This document shows positions 34,371-43,989 of a stretch of 64,000 nucleotides of DNA, piece by piece; within the stretch, counting starts at the first letter, position 1, and each line of letters begins with the position of its first letter. Under the pieces are notes generated by a model that worked only from the letters and a program-made list of their open reading frames with translations, made no database searches and was not told where the DNA came from. The DNA is taken from NCBI RefSeq assembly GCF_009789075.1, contig NZ_WNXQ01000004.1, forward strand, positions 1 to 64,000. Reading direction: 5' to 3'. The stretch is from Pseudooceanicola pacificus (GTDB lineage Bacteria; Pseudomonadota; Alphaproteobacteria; Rhodobacterales; Rhodobacteraceae). The position numbers and the translations under genes are program-made.

Positions 34371-35648
34371 ATGATCCTGCTGCTGGCCATTGCCGCGTTG
34401 CTGCTGGCTGGCGGCGTGGCGCTGTCCTACGTGATCGGGGCGACGGCGGTGCTGAGCTTCGTGGCGGCAGATCGCACGATGTTCCTGGCCGCGATCCCGC
34501 AGAAGATCGTCGCCCACATAGATAACTTCACCCTGATGAGCATGCCGCTCTTTATCCTGGCGGGCGAGATCATGAACCGCAGCGGCGTGACCCAGGCGCT
34601 GCTGCGCCTTGCCATGCTGATGTTCGGCGGGCTTCGGGGCGGGCTCGGCCATGTCAATGTAGCGACCAGCGTGTTCTTCGCCGGGATCTCGGGATCGGCG
34701 GTGGCGGATGCCGCGTCGCTGTCGAACATGCTGGTGCCGCAGATGCGCAAGGAAGGCTATCGCGACACCTATGCGGCGGCCATCACGGCGGCCTCCTCGG
34801 TCATCGGGCCGATCATCCCGCCGTCGATCGTGATGATCTTCTACGGCGCGCTCATGGGCACCTCGGTCGCGGGTCTCTTTGTTGCGGGCTTCCTTCCGGG
34901 GCTGCTGCTGGCGGCGGCGCTGATGCTCTTGAACGCCGTCTATTCCCGCCGCGAAGGCTATGCCAGCCAGTCCACACCCATGTCTGACAAACGCGCCGTG
35001 ATCCGCGATGCGCTGCCCGCGCTGCTGATCCCGGTCATCATCATCGGTGGCATCGTATTCGGCATCGTCACCCCGACCGAGGCCGCCACACTGTCGGTTT
35101 TCTGCGCGCTGATCGTCGGGAGGCTCTACGGGCCGTTTGACCGGGCGGGGCTTTTTGCCGCCTTCCGCCGCACGGCGGTCCTGTCCGGCTCGATATTCCT
35201 CATCCTCTCCGCCGTTGCCGCCTTCGGCTATCTGGCCGGTCTGCAACAGCTTCCGACCCGGATGGCGGAATGGCTGATCGGGCTGGGGTTCGACGGCTGG
35301 ACATACCTGCTGTTGCTGAACGTGGTGTTCCTGATCGCGGGCATGTTCCTTGAGGTCCCCGTGGCGCTCGCGCTGTTGGTGCCGTTGCTCGCCCCGACAG
35401 CCGTGACGATGGGCGTGGACCCGGTGCACCTCGGAATCGTCATCTGCCTCAACCTGACCATCGGCATGGCCTCCCCGCCCTTCGGCGCCTGCCTGATCAT
35501 TGTCTCGACCGTCACCGGAGTCGGCTACTGGCGGCTCTGCCGGGCGGTCATCCCCTTCGTGCTCGTCGAGATCGTGATCCTGCTGATCGTCACCTATGTG
35601 CCCGGCATCTCGATGGTCCTGCCGCGCCTGTTCGGGTACGCGGGATGA
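34371..35648 (+). CDS. dctM: TRAP transporter large permease DctM
   Basis: A 425-residue large TRAP membrane subunit with about 11-12 hydrophobic segments. Family sequences include NFTLMSMPLFILAGEIMNRSG, FFAGISGSAVADAASLSNML, and IGPIIPPSIVMIFYGALMGTSV. I choose ATG 34371, with GGAGG 6 nt upstream; the frame is open farther upstream through the operator region, without support. It is the first gene of the operon. The order DctM-DctQ-DctP is the reverse of the usual P-Q-M. Confidence 0.94.
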   Translation: MILLLAIAALLLAGGVALSYVIGATAVLSFVAADRTMFLAAIPQKIVAHIDNFTLMSMPLFILAGEIMNRSGVTQALLRLAMLMFGGLRGGLGHVNVATSVFFAGISGSAVADAASLSNMLVPQMRKEGYRDTYAAAITAASSVIGPIIPPSIVMIFYGALMGTSVAGLFVAGFLPGLLLAAALMLLNAVYSRREGYASQSTPMSDKRAVIRDALPALLIPVIIIGGIVFGIVTPTEAATLSVFCALIVGRLYGPFDRAGLFAAFRRTAVLSGSIFLILSAVAAFGYLAGLQQLPTRMAEWLIGLGFDGWTYLLLLNVVFLIAGMFLEVPVALALLVPLLAPTAVTMGVDPVHLGIVICLNLTIGMASPPFGACLIIVSTVTGVGYWRLCRAVIPFVLVEIVILLIVTYVPGISMVLPRLFGYAG

Positions 35649-36172
35649 GCGCGCTGCTGACACTGTCCCGCCGCCTGAAACGGTGCGACGACGCGCTGAA
35701 CGCGGCCGTCACGGTCGCCTGCGTTGCCTGTTTCGTCATAATGCTGCTCACCGTCGCGCTGCAGATCCTGTCGCGCTATGTGCTGGCTTCGCCGCCGTTC
35801 TGGACCGAGGAACTGGCGCGATGGAGTATGGTCTGGGGCGGTCTCCTCGGCGCGACGGTGGCATTCCACGAAGGCGCCGATCCCAAACTCTACCAGCCGC
35901 CGCTGCGCCGGCCCTGGGTCCGGGTCGCGCAAGCGGTCGCGCGGCTTGCCGGGGCATGGATCTTTCTGGGCACGGTGCTGTGGTTTTCTGTCCCGTTCCT
36001 TGCGCGTCAGGCCCAGCAAGTCTCTGAGGGTCTCGGCATTTCGCCCGTCTGGGTGGCGCTCGCCGTGCCGGTCTCGGCGGTGGTGATCTGCCTTCACGCC
36101 CTGGCCCTGGCGCTGACCGCTCCGTTTCTGCCGCCCCCCATCAACCACGATCCGGAACAGGATCTTCACTGA
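35645..36172 (+). CDS. dctQ: TRAP transporter small permease DctQ
   Basis: A 175-residue small TRAP membrane subunit with four hydrophobic segments. The hallmark LARWSMVWGGLLGATVAFHEGADPKL region (Trp-Glu/Glu near residue 54, then the second segment) is visible. Its ATG overlaps the dctM stop codon (ATGA). It forms the membrane complex with DctM and receives solute from DctP. Confidence 0.92.
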   Translation: MSALLTLSRRLKRCDDALNAAVTVACVACFVIMLLTVALQILSRYVLASPPFWTEELARWSMVWGGLLGATVAFHEGADPKLYQPPLRRPWVRVAQAVARLAGAWIFLGTVLWFSVPFLARQAQQVSEGLGISPVWVALAVPVSAVVICLHALALALTAPFLPPPINHDPEQDLH

Positions 36173-36189
36173 CCACAGGAGAGGTATCA

Positions 36190-37182
36190 ATGCATTTCAA
36201 CCGAACTCTGACCGCCGCGCTCGCTGTCTCTGCCGCGCTGTTGACCGGCGCCGCCCCCGCGGCCGCGCAGTCGGTCAGCCTGGCCTACGACACGCCGCCA
36301 TCCTATGACGTGCAGCCGTCCTACCGCTGGGCCAAGAACTTCACCGACAAGCTGGCCGAAGCCGGGTTCGAGGTCGAGACCTTCGCCAACAACTCAATCG
36401 GCGGCGAGGCCGAGCGGTTCGACCAGATGCGGTCGGGTCTGCTGAATGTCGACATGGGCGGCTATGCCTTCGGCATCCAGCTGGTGCCCGAAATGGAGGT
36501 CATCCGCCTGCCCTTCGTGTTCGACAGCATGGAGCACCTGAGCAACTACCTGAAGACCTCGGGCTTCATCGACGAGATGAACGAGAAGATGAAAGGCTCG
36601 GGCGTGCACGTGCTGGCGATCATCCCGCTGACCGGGTTCGCCGGCTTCTTCAACAACAAGAAGCCGATCGCCACCTTGGCCGATTTCGACGGCATCCGGA
36701 TGCGGGCCCTGGACGCGTCTCAGTTGAAGCTGATCGAGGCCATCGGGGCCAACGGCGTCGTCATCCCCTTCAGCGAGGTTCCGGCCGCCTTGCAGACCGG
36801 CGTGGCCGACGGCTACATCAACCCGGTCAACGTGCCGCTGACCTTCGGTCACGGTGACCTGCTGAAGTACTACACCGATTCCGGCATGTTCGTCTCGGTC
36901 CGGCTGGCCATGGCCTCGGAGTCGTGGTGGGATGGCCTGTCGGACCAGGACAAGGCCAAGGTCGACGCCGCCGTCGCCTATGCCGATAACGATCTCATGA
37001 CCTGGACCACCGGCGCGGTCGAAGTCGAGAAGCAGAAACTGCGCGATGCGGGATTCGAGGTTACCGAACTCAGCCCCGACGCCCGCGCAGAATTCGTTGC
37101 GGCCACCGCCTCGGTCGTGGACCAACTCGATATTCCGAACAAGGACGTCTATCTGCAGGCGATCGAAGCCGCCAAACCCTGA
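36190..37182 (+). CDS. dctP: TRAP transporter substrate-binding protein DctP
   Basis: A 330-residue periplasmic receptor of the DctP family. The signal peptide is about 1-27 (AALLTGAAPAAAQS). The conserved Arg-containing ligand segment is IRMRALDASQLKLIEAIGANGVVIPFSEVPAALQTG-like (RMRALDA near residue 175, which carries the carboxylate-binding Arg). AGGAGAGG precedes the ATG. It follows dctQ by 17 bp and is followed by a strong hairpin. Confidence 0.94.
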   Translation: MHFNRTLTAALAVSAALLTGAAPAAAQSVSLAYDTPPSYDVQPSYRWAKNFTDKLAEAGFEVETFANNSIGGEAERFDQMRSGLLNVDMGGYAFGIQLVPEMEVIRLPFVFDSMEHLSNYLKTSGFIDEMNEKMKGSGVHVLAIIPLTGFAGFFNNKKPIATLADFDGIRMRALDASQLKLIEAIGANGVVIPFSEVPAALQTGVADGYINPVNVPLTFGHGDLLKYYTDSGMFVSVRLAMASESWWDGLSDQDKAKVDAAVAYADNDLMTWTTGAVEVEKQKLRDAGFEVTELSPDARAEFVAATASVVDQLDIPNKDVYLQAIEAAKP

Positions 37183-37196
37183 TCGACCGCGCCGGC

Positions 37197-37218
37197 TGCG
37201 GCGGCTCCTGCCGCCGCA
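37197..37218 (+). other. Hairpin downstream of dctP
   Basis: A perfect 9-bp stem TGCGGCGGC (37197-37205) and GCCGCCGCA (37210-37218) with a TCCT loop lies 14 nt after the dctP stop codon and just before the aminotransferase gene. It lacks a U-tract. A likely role is stabilisation of dctP mRNA or partial termination. Confidence 0.6.
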
Positions 37219-37228
37219 CATCCCGCGC

Positions 37229-38563
37229 ATGCCAGACCTCACGACCGGAGACCGTACCGTGCAAGCCCAGGAACTTCCCCCCGCCCTTGCAACCGCGCTG
37301 GCCGGGGCCGAGGCGGCCTATGCCCGCAGATGCGCCGGCAGCGCCGCCGCCAATGCCCGCGCCGCCCGTGTCATGCCTGGCGGCAACACCCGCACCTCTC
37401 TGTGGAACGATCCGTTCCCGTTGTGCGTCGCATCTGGCGAAGGCTGCCGGATCACCGATGTGGACGGGCACACCTATGTCGATCTCCTGGGCGAATTCAC
37501 CGCGGGCATTTACGGCCACACACCGCCCGAACTGGCCGCCGCCGTCGCCGCCGCGCAGGCGGACGGCATCAACCTGTCCTCCCACAACACGCTCGAATCC
37601 AGGCTGGCCGAACTGCTGGTCGCCCGGTTCCCGTCGTTCGACCTCGTCCGCTTTGCCAACTCCGGGACCGAAGCGAACCTGATGGCGCTCGCCACCGCCA
37701 AGATCGTCACCGGGCGCGACCGGATCGTGGTCTTCGAAGGCGGCTATCATGGCGGCGTCCTGACCTTCGGCGACGGCGGATCCCCGGTGAACGTGCCGCA
37801 CGATTTCGCCGTTCTGCCCTATGACGACAGTGACGCCGCGACGGCGTATTTCGCTTCCCACGGCACCAGCATCGCCGCCGTGCTGGTCGAACCGATGCTG
37901 GGCGCGGGCGGCTGCCGCCCGGCCTCTGCCGCGTTCCTGGCCTCGCTCCGGCGTTTGACGAAAGACACCGGCGCGATCCTGATCTTTGACGAGATCCAGA
38001 CCTCGCGCATGGCCTACGGCGGCTACCAGGGCCGGTTCGGCCCCTGCCCCGACATGACGACCATCGGGAAATTCTTCGGCGGCGGGCTGGCCTTCGGTGC
38101 CTTCGGCGGGCGGCACGACATCATGTCCCGGCTCGACCCCCGGCGGCCTGACGCCATCGGACACGCCGGAACGTTCAACAACAACACGCTGACAATGGCC
38201 GCCGGGATCGCCGCCATTGAAACCTACCTGACAGCCGATGCCCTGGACGCGCTCTTCGACCGGGGCGAGACGGTCCGGGCACGCCTCTCGACCCTCTTCC
38301 GCGACCGGCAGGCCCCCTATTCGGTCAGCGGCCTGGGTTCGATCATGAATATCCATGGCCACGGCGACCGCGCCACCGACACCGCGCTGCGCCGGTTGAT
38401 GCAGTTCGACCTGCTCGAGGCCGGGTATTATATCGCCGCGCGTGGCCTCATCGCACTCAGCCTGCCTCTGGGCGAGGGCGAAATCTCGGGTTTCGTCGAC
38501 TGCGTCGCGGCATTTCTCGACAGGCGCAGCGACGCGCTGGCCGCGGCACATCTGCGGACTTGA
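37229..38563 (+). CDS. Class III aminotransferase (glutamate-1-semialdehyde aminomutase-like)
   Basis: A 444-residue PLP-dependent enzyme. Typical features are RVMPGGNTRTSLWNDPFP, NSGTEANLMALATAK, and the cofactor Lys in TTIGKFFGGGLAFGAFGG, preceded by LIFDEIQTSR with the pyridine-contacting Asp. The true hemL context is absent, so this is a catabolic paralogue transferring or migrating an amino group of the TRAP substrate. The start is uncertain: ATG 37229 has a weak site, and GTG 37260 has GGAGA at 8 nt. It is the last gene of the TRAP operon. Confidence 0.88.
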   Translation: MPDLTTGDRTVQAQELPPALATALAGAEAAYARRCAGSAAANARAARVMPGGNTRTSLWNDPFPLCVASGEGCRITDVDGHTYVDLLGEFTAGIYGHTPPELAAAVAAAQADGINLSSHNTLESRLAELLVARFPSFDLVRFANSGTEANLMALATAKIVTGRDRIVVFEGGYHGGVLTFGDGGSPVNVPHDFAVLPYDDSDAATAYFASHGTSIAAVLVEPMLGAGGCRPASAAFLASLRRLTKDTGAILIFDEIQTSRMAYGGYQGRFGPCPDMTTIGKFFGGGLAFGAFGGRHDIMSRLDPRRPDAIGHAGTFNNNTLTMAAGIAAIETYLTADALDALFDRGETVRARLSTLFRDRQAPYSVSGLGSIMNIHGHGDRATDTALRRLMQFDLLEAGYYIAARGLIALSLPLGEGEISGFVDCVAAFLDRRSDALAAAHLRT

Positions 38564-38695
38564 CGGACCGACCCATGATCGTCTTCGCCTGAGACGCCGC
38601 CTTGTCTCGGTTCCTGCCCTCGCTCGAACCCGACGGGGGCAGCATTGCGTTTCAAGCGGGCTTGCGCAATTGCAGGTGCCGCCCAGCCAGCGGGA

Positions 38696-39757
38696 TCAGC
38701 CCGCCTTGCGCGCGATGTCGGAAATGGCTGCAATCTCGGTATCGCTGCTCGAAAACGAGGTCACGAAACGCACGAGAACCTCATGATCCAGGTCGACCCG
38801 GTCCGGCAGAACCGCATCGTCGTACCATTCGGCAAAGCCAATTCCCGCATCGGCCAATTGCGCGCCTGTCTGGCGGGGCAGCACCGCAAAGACCTCGTTC
38901 GCCTGCGGTGGCAGGGCAATGCGCACCCCGCCTATAGACAGCAAGGCCGTGGCCAGCTCCTGTGCCCGCGCGTTGGCATGACCCGCCAGCGCCAGCCAGT
39001 GATCATCTTGCAGCCATGCCCCGAATTGGGCGCCCAGAAAGCGGCCCTTGGACACCAGATGGCCACTGCGTTTCATCCGTTCGGGAAAGCCCCGCGCGAG
39101 TGTCTTGTCAAAAAAGATGACGGCCTCGGCGGCGACAGCCCCGTTCTTGGTGGCCCCCAGACACAGCACATCCACCCCCGCCCCGACAGAGATGTCGGCC
39201 GGGTGACATCCCAGATGGACCACCGCATTGGCAAAACGCGCACCGTCCATATGAACACGCAGCCCCGCATCACGCGCCACGTCGCACAATGCGCGCACCT
39301 CGTCCGGCGCGTAGACCTGACCGTTTTCGCTGGCCTGTGCGACAGACAGGACCTGGGGGCGGATATTGTGCGGTCCGTCGTCCGGCATGGCGCGGATGTG
39401 CGCGGCAAGGCCCTGTGCCTTCAACCGCACATCAAAGGGCGCCACCGGCATCAGACGCATACCACCTGTCAGAAACTCGGGCGCTGTTGATTCATCGCGC
39501 AGGACATGCGCCTGATGATGGCACAGGATCGCCCCCCAGGGATCGCCAAGCGCAGATAGCGCCAGGCAGTTTGCCGCCGTCCCCGAGGTGACGAAATAGG
39601 CGACAAGATCGCAATCAAACACGTCGCGCAGCTTGTTTTCCGCATGTTTTGTGGCTTCATCGGTGCCATATGACGCGCCATTCTGGCTGAACTCGCGGAT
39701 CAGTGCATCCAGCACAGCGGGCGATGCGCCAGATCGGTTGTCGCTGCCAAAATTCAT
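38696..39757 (-). CDS. ltaE: Low-specificity threonine aldolase (beta-eliminating lyase family)
   Basis: A 353-residue PLP enzyme that splits threonine and other 3-hydroxy amino acids into glycine and an aldehyde. Family features are NFGSDNRSGASPAVL at the N-terminus, SGTAANCLAL for cofactor binding, the Asp in VHMDGARFANAV, and the Schiff-base Lys in GATKNGA. It diverges from the YheO/DauR-type regulator, with a 14-bp element in the shared promoter. In context it may cleave an imported hydroxy amino acid, with the aldehyde passed to the dehydrogenase at 41.5 kb. Confidence 0.92.
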   Translation of the reverse strand: MNFGSDNRSGASPAVLDALIREFSQNGASYGTDEATKHAENKLRDVFDCDLVAYFVTSGTAANCLALSALGDPWGAILCHHQAHVLRDESTAPEFLTGGMRLMPVAPFDVRLKAQGLAAHIRAMPDDGPHNIRPQVLSVAQASENGQVYAPDEVRALCDVARDAGLRVHMDGARFANAVVHLGCHPADISVGAGVDVLCLGATKNGAVAAEAVIFFDKTLARGFPERMKRSGHLVSKGRFLGAQFGAWLQDDHWLALAGHANARAQELATALLSIGGVRIALPPQANEVFAVLPRQTGAQLADAGIGFAEWYDDAVLPDRVDLDHEVLVRFVTSFSSSDTEIAAISDIARKAG

Positions 39758-39817
39758 GACGGTCTGCTGCCTCCCTGCAGGTGCGCTGCGTCACGAATAT
39801 ACTAAATGAATAGCGTT

Positions 39818-39831
39818 GACAATTTGTATAG
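39818..39831. promoter_or_regulatory. Candidate operator, copy 1 (GACAATTTGTATAG)
   Basis: The same 14 bases occur at 45189-45202, in the other divergent promoter of this cluster. The core ACAA-T-TTGT (39819-39827) is a perfect 9-bp palindrome. Here it sits 18 bp before the regulator start codon, with a TTGACA at 39816-39821 overlapping it. A repressor bound here could block the regulator gene and the divergent aldolase gene. Confidence 0.6.
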
Positions 39832-39849
39832 GACGCATAGATTGAGACC

Positions 39850-40488
39850 ATGCGAATAATCTTCCAAAACTATGTCCCCGTCGCCGACAGCCTTGCGGCC
39901 CTGCTCAGCCCCCACGCCGAGGTGGTTCTGCATGATCTGGAAACCGACACGGTGGCCTATATCGTCAATCCGATCTCGGGGCGTAAGGTTGGTGACCCAT
40001 CCGAGACCGCGATGGACGAGAATATCTCGCTTGATCTGGATGTGATGGGCCCCTACCCCAAGATCAGCCGCGACCTGCACCGGATGAAGTCGACGACAGC
40101 CGTGCTGCGCGACGAAAACGGCGCGGCAACCGGGCTGTTCTGCGTCAACCTCGATGTCTCGCGCTTTGATGCTGCGGCCGAGATGCTGCAATCCCTGATC
40201 GGGATTCCTGAACAGGCCGATCAGCCATCGGTTCTGTTCGAAACCGACTGGCGTGAACAGATCAACACGCGCATCTACGAGTTCCTGCGCGAACGGCGCA
40301 CGTCGCTCGAAGCGATGACCCGTGACCAGCGCACCGAGATGATCCAGGATCTGGATGCCGACGGAGCCTTCAGCATCCGCAACTCGCCGACCTATGTGTC
40401 ACAACTGCTGGGGATTTCGCGGGCAACGCTGTACAAGGCGATGCGCCCGGCCCGTGACAAGTCCAACGATCTGGGAAGCGGGCTGTGA
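39850..40488 (+). CDS. YheO/DauR-type transcriptional regulator (PAS_6 plus HTH_22)
   Basis: A 212-residue regulator. The N-terminal PAS-like domain (about 5-115) contains HAEVVLHDLETDTVAYIVNPIS, the hallmark of YheO/DauR proteins. The C-terminal helix-turn-helix (about 150-205) ends in TYVSQLLGISRATLYKAMR. DauR represses D-arginine catabolism in Pseudomonas, so a repressor of an amino-acid catabolic cluster fits. Its stop codon overlaps the GTG start of the ammonia-lyase gene (GTGA). Confidence 0.9.
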   Translation: MRIIFQNYVPVADSLAALLSPHAEVVLHDLETDTVAYIVNPISGRKVGDPSETAMDENISLDLDVMGPYPKISRDLHRMKSTTAVLRDENGAATGLFCVNLDVSRFDAAAEMLQSLIGIPEQADQPSVLFETDWREQINTRIYEFLRERRTSLEAMTRDQRTEMIQDLDADGAFSIRNSPTYVSQLLGISRATLYKAMRPARDKSNDLGSGL

Positions 40489-41501
40489 CACCGCGTCTGG
40501 TCTGGTCCGGCGCCCAAAACGATGCAGCGCAACAGGCCGCGCGCATTCTGCGCAACACTCACGGGCGCGCGGCCGACCTGCTGCCGGACGACCTGCGGAA
40601 CTCGACCACCATCACCGCCACGATCAACGGCGCAGGTCCACTCTTGCTGAAACTGGAAAACCTGCTGCCAACCGGATCGTTCAAGGTGCGCGGTGCCATG
40701 ACGACTGTCCAGGGCATCCCCGCTGTTCTGCCTGCGGTACAGGGCGAGGTTTTCACCGCCTCGTCCGGCAATCACGGGCTGGCGGTCGCCTATGCGGCGG
40801 CGCGCAACGGGCTGGCCGCGACCGTGGTGCTGCCAGAGGACGTGTCGCTGGCCAAATACGAAGTGGTGCGCCAGATCGCGACGCGCACCATCATCTACGG
40901 CGCGGATTGTCTGAGCGCCGAGCGTCACGCCGCAAGCCTCGCCGCGCGCAACGGTGCCACGTATATTTCCCCCTACAACCACCTTGGCGTCCTGCTGGGC
41001 CATGCGACGATCGCCGCGGAAATCGTTCGCGATTACCCCGATGTGACGGATGTGTTCGTCTCGGTCGGCGGCGGCGGGTTGTTTTCCGCCCTGGCCGTCG
41101 TGTTGCAGCATCTGCGGCCCGATATCCGGCTGCACGCCTGCTTTCCCCAGAACTCGGCGCCGCTCTACTGGCGCAAGGTGCCCGCCGCCCTGCGCAGCCA
41201 TGAGCCGACCCTGGCCAGTGCCGTGGCGGGCGATATCGACCCCGGCAGCATCACGATACCGCTGTCGCTGGACCGTCTGACCAGTTCCGTCACCTGCACC
41301 GAGCCCCAGATCGCGGCGGCGATGAAACGTCTGATGACCGATTGCGGGCAACGCGTCGAAGGGGCCGCCGCCCTAGCCGTCGCCGGGTGGCAAAAGCTGT
41401 CGCAGACCCGGGACATGCCGCGCCCGCTGGCCGTGATGTGCGGCGGAAACATCACCGAAAGCCGCCACGCGAAAGCGTTGGAACAGATCGCCACGCCCTA
41501 G
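40485..41501 (+). CDS. Threonine/serine dehydratase-like PLP enzyme
   Basis: A 338-residue fold-type II PLP enzyme. The cofactor Lys is in TGSFKVRGA (about residue 65), the substrate loop is SSGNHGLAVAYAAARNG, and the phosphate cup is SVGGGGLFSAL. No C-terminal ACT domain is present, so it is a catabolic dehydratase, not allosteric IlvA. Possible substrates include threonine, serine, 3-hydroxyaspartate or another 3-hydroxy amino acid. It is translationally coupled to the regulator. Confidence 0.9.
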   Translation: MTPRLVWSGAQNDAAQQAARILRNTHGRAADLLPDDLRNSTTITATINGAGPLLLKLENLLPTGSFKVRGAMTTVQGIPAVLPAVQGEVFTASSGNHGLAVAYAAARNGLAATVVLPEDVSLAKYEVVRQIATRTIIYGADCLSAERHAASLAARNGATYISPYNHLGVLLGHATIAAEIVRDYPDVTDVFVSVGGGGLFSALAVVLQHLRPDIRLHACFPQNSAPLYWRKVPAALRSHEPTLASAVAGDIDPGSITIPLSLDRLTSSVTCTEPQIAAAMKRLMTDCGQRVEGAAALAVAGWQKLSQTRDMPRPLAVMCGGNITESRHAKALEQIATP

Positions 41502-41528
41502 CTGCGCATGCCCCCTCAGGAGAGCCGA

Positions 41529-42953
41529 ATGGAAACCGCGAACTTTATTGACGGCAGCTTTGTCCCCGGAGGTGGCGACGGGATCGAGCTGATCAATCCG
41601 CGCACCGGTACGGGCATCGTGACCGTGCCGTCCGCCAGCGCCGAGCAGATCGATGCGGCTGTCATGGCGGCGCGGCGCGCCTTTCCGGCATGGTCGCAAA
41701 CCACCCCGTCCGAGCGCGCCACCCTGCTGCTGCAGATCGCCGACCGGATCGAGGCGGATGGCGACAGGCTGGCCGGGCTGGAGGCACTGAACTGTGGCAA
41801 GCCGTTGCATTGCGTGCGTGACGATGAAATCCCCGCCACCGCCGACTGCTTTCGCTTTTTCGCAGGCGCGATCCGGTCGATGAGCGGCCCGTTGGCCGGT
41901 GAATATCTCGCTGGCCACACATCCTTTGTGCGCCGCGATCCGGTCGGCGTGGTGGCCGCGATTGCCCCCTGGAACTATCCGCTGATGATGCTGGCGTGGA
42001 AGCTGGCCCCCAGCCTTGCGGCGGGCAATACCGTGGTGCTGAAACCGGCCGAACACACACCGCTGACCGCGCTGCGATTTGCCTCGCTGGTGGCTGACAT
42101 TCTGCCCAAGGGCGTGTTGAGCATCCTGACCGGCGACGGCCCCCACGTGGGGGCCGCGCTGATCGGGCACCCGCAGGTCGACATGATTTCGCTGACCGGC
42201 GACGTGGGCACCGGCAAGGCCGTGCTGAACGCCGCCGCGACCACGATCAAACGCACGCACCTTGAACTGGGCGGCAAGGCCCCCGTGCTGGTCTTTGACG
42301 ACGCGGATATGGATGCGGCGGTCGACGCGATCCGCAATTTCGGCTTTTACAACGCCGGTCAGGATTGCACCGCCGCCTGTCGCATCTATGTGCAAAGCGC
42401 GGTTCACGATGCCTTTGCACAAAAGCTGGCGGATGCGGTCAAGACCCTGCGATATGACTGCCCCGACGATGCCGACAACGAAATTCCCCCGCTGATCACG
42501 GCAAGACAACGCTACCGCGTTGACGGCTTTGTCCAGCGTGCCCGCGCGCGCGACGGGGTGACCGTGCTGTGCGGCGGTTCAGTGGCCGATGGCAAGGGCC
42601 ACTATTACCAGCCGACGGTGATCAGCAATGTCACCCAAGACGACGAGATCGTGCGCAAGGAGGTGTTCGGCCCCGTGGTGACGGTCGTGCGCTTTGACGA
42701 CGAAGCGCAGGCGATGGACTGGGCCAACGACACCGATTACGGCCTGGCCTCGTCGGTCTGGACCCGCGACGTGTCACGGGCGATGCGGGTGTCGAAAGGG
42801 CTGCGGTTCGGCTGCACCTGGGTGAACACCCATTTCATGCTGGTGAACGAGATGCCTCATGGCGGGCTCAAGGCATCGGGCTATGGGCGGGATATGTCCC
42901 TGCATGCGCTTGAGGATTACACGGCGATCCGGCACATCATGATAGCGCATTAG
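41529..42953 (+). CDS. NAD(P)-dependent aldehyde dehydrogenase
   Basis: A 474-residue aldehyde dehydrogenase close to the aminobutyraldehyde/betaine-aldehyde group. It shows the cofactor site [31 protein letters not shown], the general base Glu in [16 protein letters not shown], and the catalytic Cys in [12 protein letters not shown] choose ATG 41529, with AGGAG 6 nt upstream, over one 21 nt earlier. It probably oxidises the aldehyde released by the aldolase or an amino-aldehyde. Confidence 0.93.
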   Translation: METANFIDGSFVPGGGDGIELINPRTGTGIVTVPSASAEQIDAAVMAARRAFPAWSQTTPSERATLLLQIADRIEADGDRLAGLEALNCGKPLHCVRDDEIPATADCFRFFAGAIRSMSGPLAGEYLAGHTSFVRRDPVGVVAAIAPWNYPLMMLAWKLAPSLAAGNTVVLKPAEHTPLTALRFASLVADILPKGVLSILTGDGPHVGAALIGHPQVDMISLTGDVGTGKAVLNAAATTIKRTHLELGGKAPVLVFDDADMDAAVDAIRNFGFYNAGQDCTAACRIYVQSAVHDAFAQKLADAVKTLRYDCPDDADNEIPPLITARQRYRVDGFVQRARARDGVTVLCGGSVADGKGHYYQPTVISNVTQDDEIVRKEVFGPVVTVVRFDDEAQAMDWANDTDYGLASSVWTRDVSRAMRVSKGLRFGCTWVNTHFMLVNEMPHGGLKASGYGRDMSLHALEDYTAIRHIMIAH

Positions 42954-42954
42954 G

Positions 42955-43989
42955 ATGTCCCGACGCGATCCGTTGCTGCCGGTCTGGTCCCATGCCTTGC
43001 CTGGCTGGCTTGACCCGCAACGCGAGGAACAACCGCAAGAGATTCCTGACACGCCCGCCGCCAGCCTGCTTGCCCTGAAGGCCAGATCGGGCGGTTCAGG
43101 GCCGCAGGTCGATGCAACCACATTGCCCGCTGCCGAAGGCCGGGCGCTGGTCGCCAGGCGCGCGCGGGTCTGGAATACGGATCTGCCGCCGATGCAGCGC
43201 TGCGAATATGTTCTGCCCCCCGCCCGGGCCAATGCCGCCCCATGTCGCGTGGTGGTGCTGACGCCGGATAGTCCTGCGCCGGGCGCGACCCTGATGATCC
43301 CCGGCGGTGGCTTTGCCTTTGGTGCGCCTGAAACCGATGAACACGCCGGGCGCAGCCTGGCGCAAGCCGCCGGCATGTCCGTTGTCCTGCCCGACTACCG
43401 CAAAGCGCCCGAGCACCCCTTTCCCGCAGGGCTGCTTGATGTGGCCAGCGTCTGTGTGACCCTTGCCAAGCAGCCTGAAACCATCGGCTGCACCGCAGGT
43501 CCGGTGCTGGTGGGCGGCGATTCCGCCGGGGCCAATCTGGCCATCGCAACCCTGCTGCTGGAACGGCAGATACCCGCCGCGGGATTGCTGCTTTACTACG
43601 GCATGTTCGCGCCGGGGCAGCAACGTGCCTCGCACCTGCGCTTTGCCGATTACCCCGGCTTCACCGCGGGCAAGCTGCAGCGGTACACCGAATGGTATCT
43701 GCCCGATCCCGCCCGGCGCAGCGACCCGCTGGCCGCGCCGCTTCACGCCAGCGATACCGCTTTGACGACCCTGCCGCCGGTGCACATCTTGGCGGCCGAA
43801 TTGGACCCGCTGTTGTCTGACAGTCTGGCCCTGTGGCGCAGGCTTCTGGCCCTGGGACATTCCGTGCGGCTGGATGTGGCACAGGGGATGCCGCACGGCT
43901 TTTTGCAGATGTCGCAACATCTGCAAGATGCGCGACAGGCCCTGACCCTGTGCGGGCATGTCGCGCGGGACTTTGCCTCAGGTCTGTGA
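42955..43989 (+). CDS. Alpha/beta hydrolase (hormone-sensitive lipase-like family)
   Basis: A 344-residue esterase/amidase. The oxyanion motif is PGGGFAFGAPETD (near residue 114), where HGGG is usual, the nucleophile elbow is GGDSAGANLA, the acid Asp is in AAELDPLLSD, and the His in GMPHGFLQM. No signal peptide. It could hydrolyse an ester, lactone or N-acyl bond of the imported compound; kynurenine-formamidase-like activity is an alternative in this family. Its last 12 bp overlap the convergent M20 gene. Confidence 0.88.
   Translation: MSRRDPLLPVWSHALPGWLDPQREEQPQEIPDTPAASLLALKARSGGSGPQVDATTLPAAEGRALVARRARVWNTDLPPMQRCEYVLPPARANAAPCRVVVLTPDSPAPGATLMIPGGGFAFGAPETDEHAGRSLAQAAGMSVVLPDYRKAPEHPFPAGLLDVASVCVTLAKQPETIGCTAGPVLVGGDSAGANLAIATLLLERQIPAAGLLLYYGMFAPGQQRASHLRFADYPGFTAGKLQRYTEWYLPDPARRSDPLAAPLHASDTALTTLPPVHILAAELDPLLSDSLALWRRLLALGHSVRLDVAQGMPHGFLQMSQHLQDARQALTLCGHVARDFASGL

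Noticed and set aside
38696..41501. The beta-hydroxyaspartate cycle (BhcA-D) as an explanation for the aldolase and dehydratase
   Set aside because: That cycle needs an aspartate-glyoxylate aminotransferase and an iminosuccinate reductase, and has an IclR-type regulator. None of these is in this cluster.
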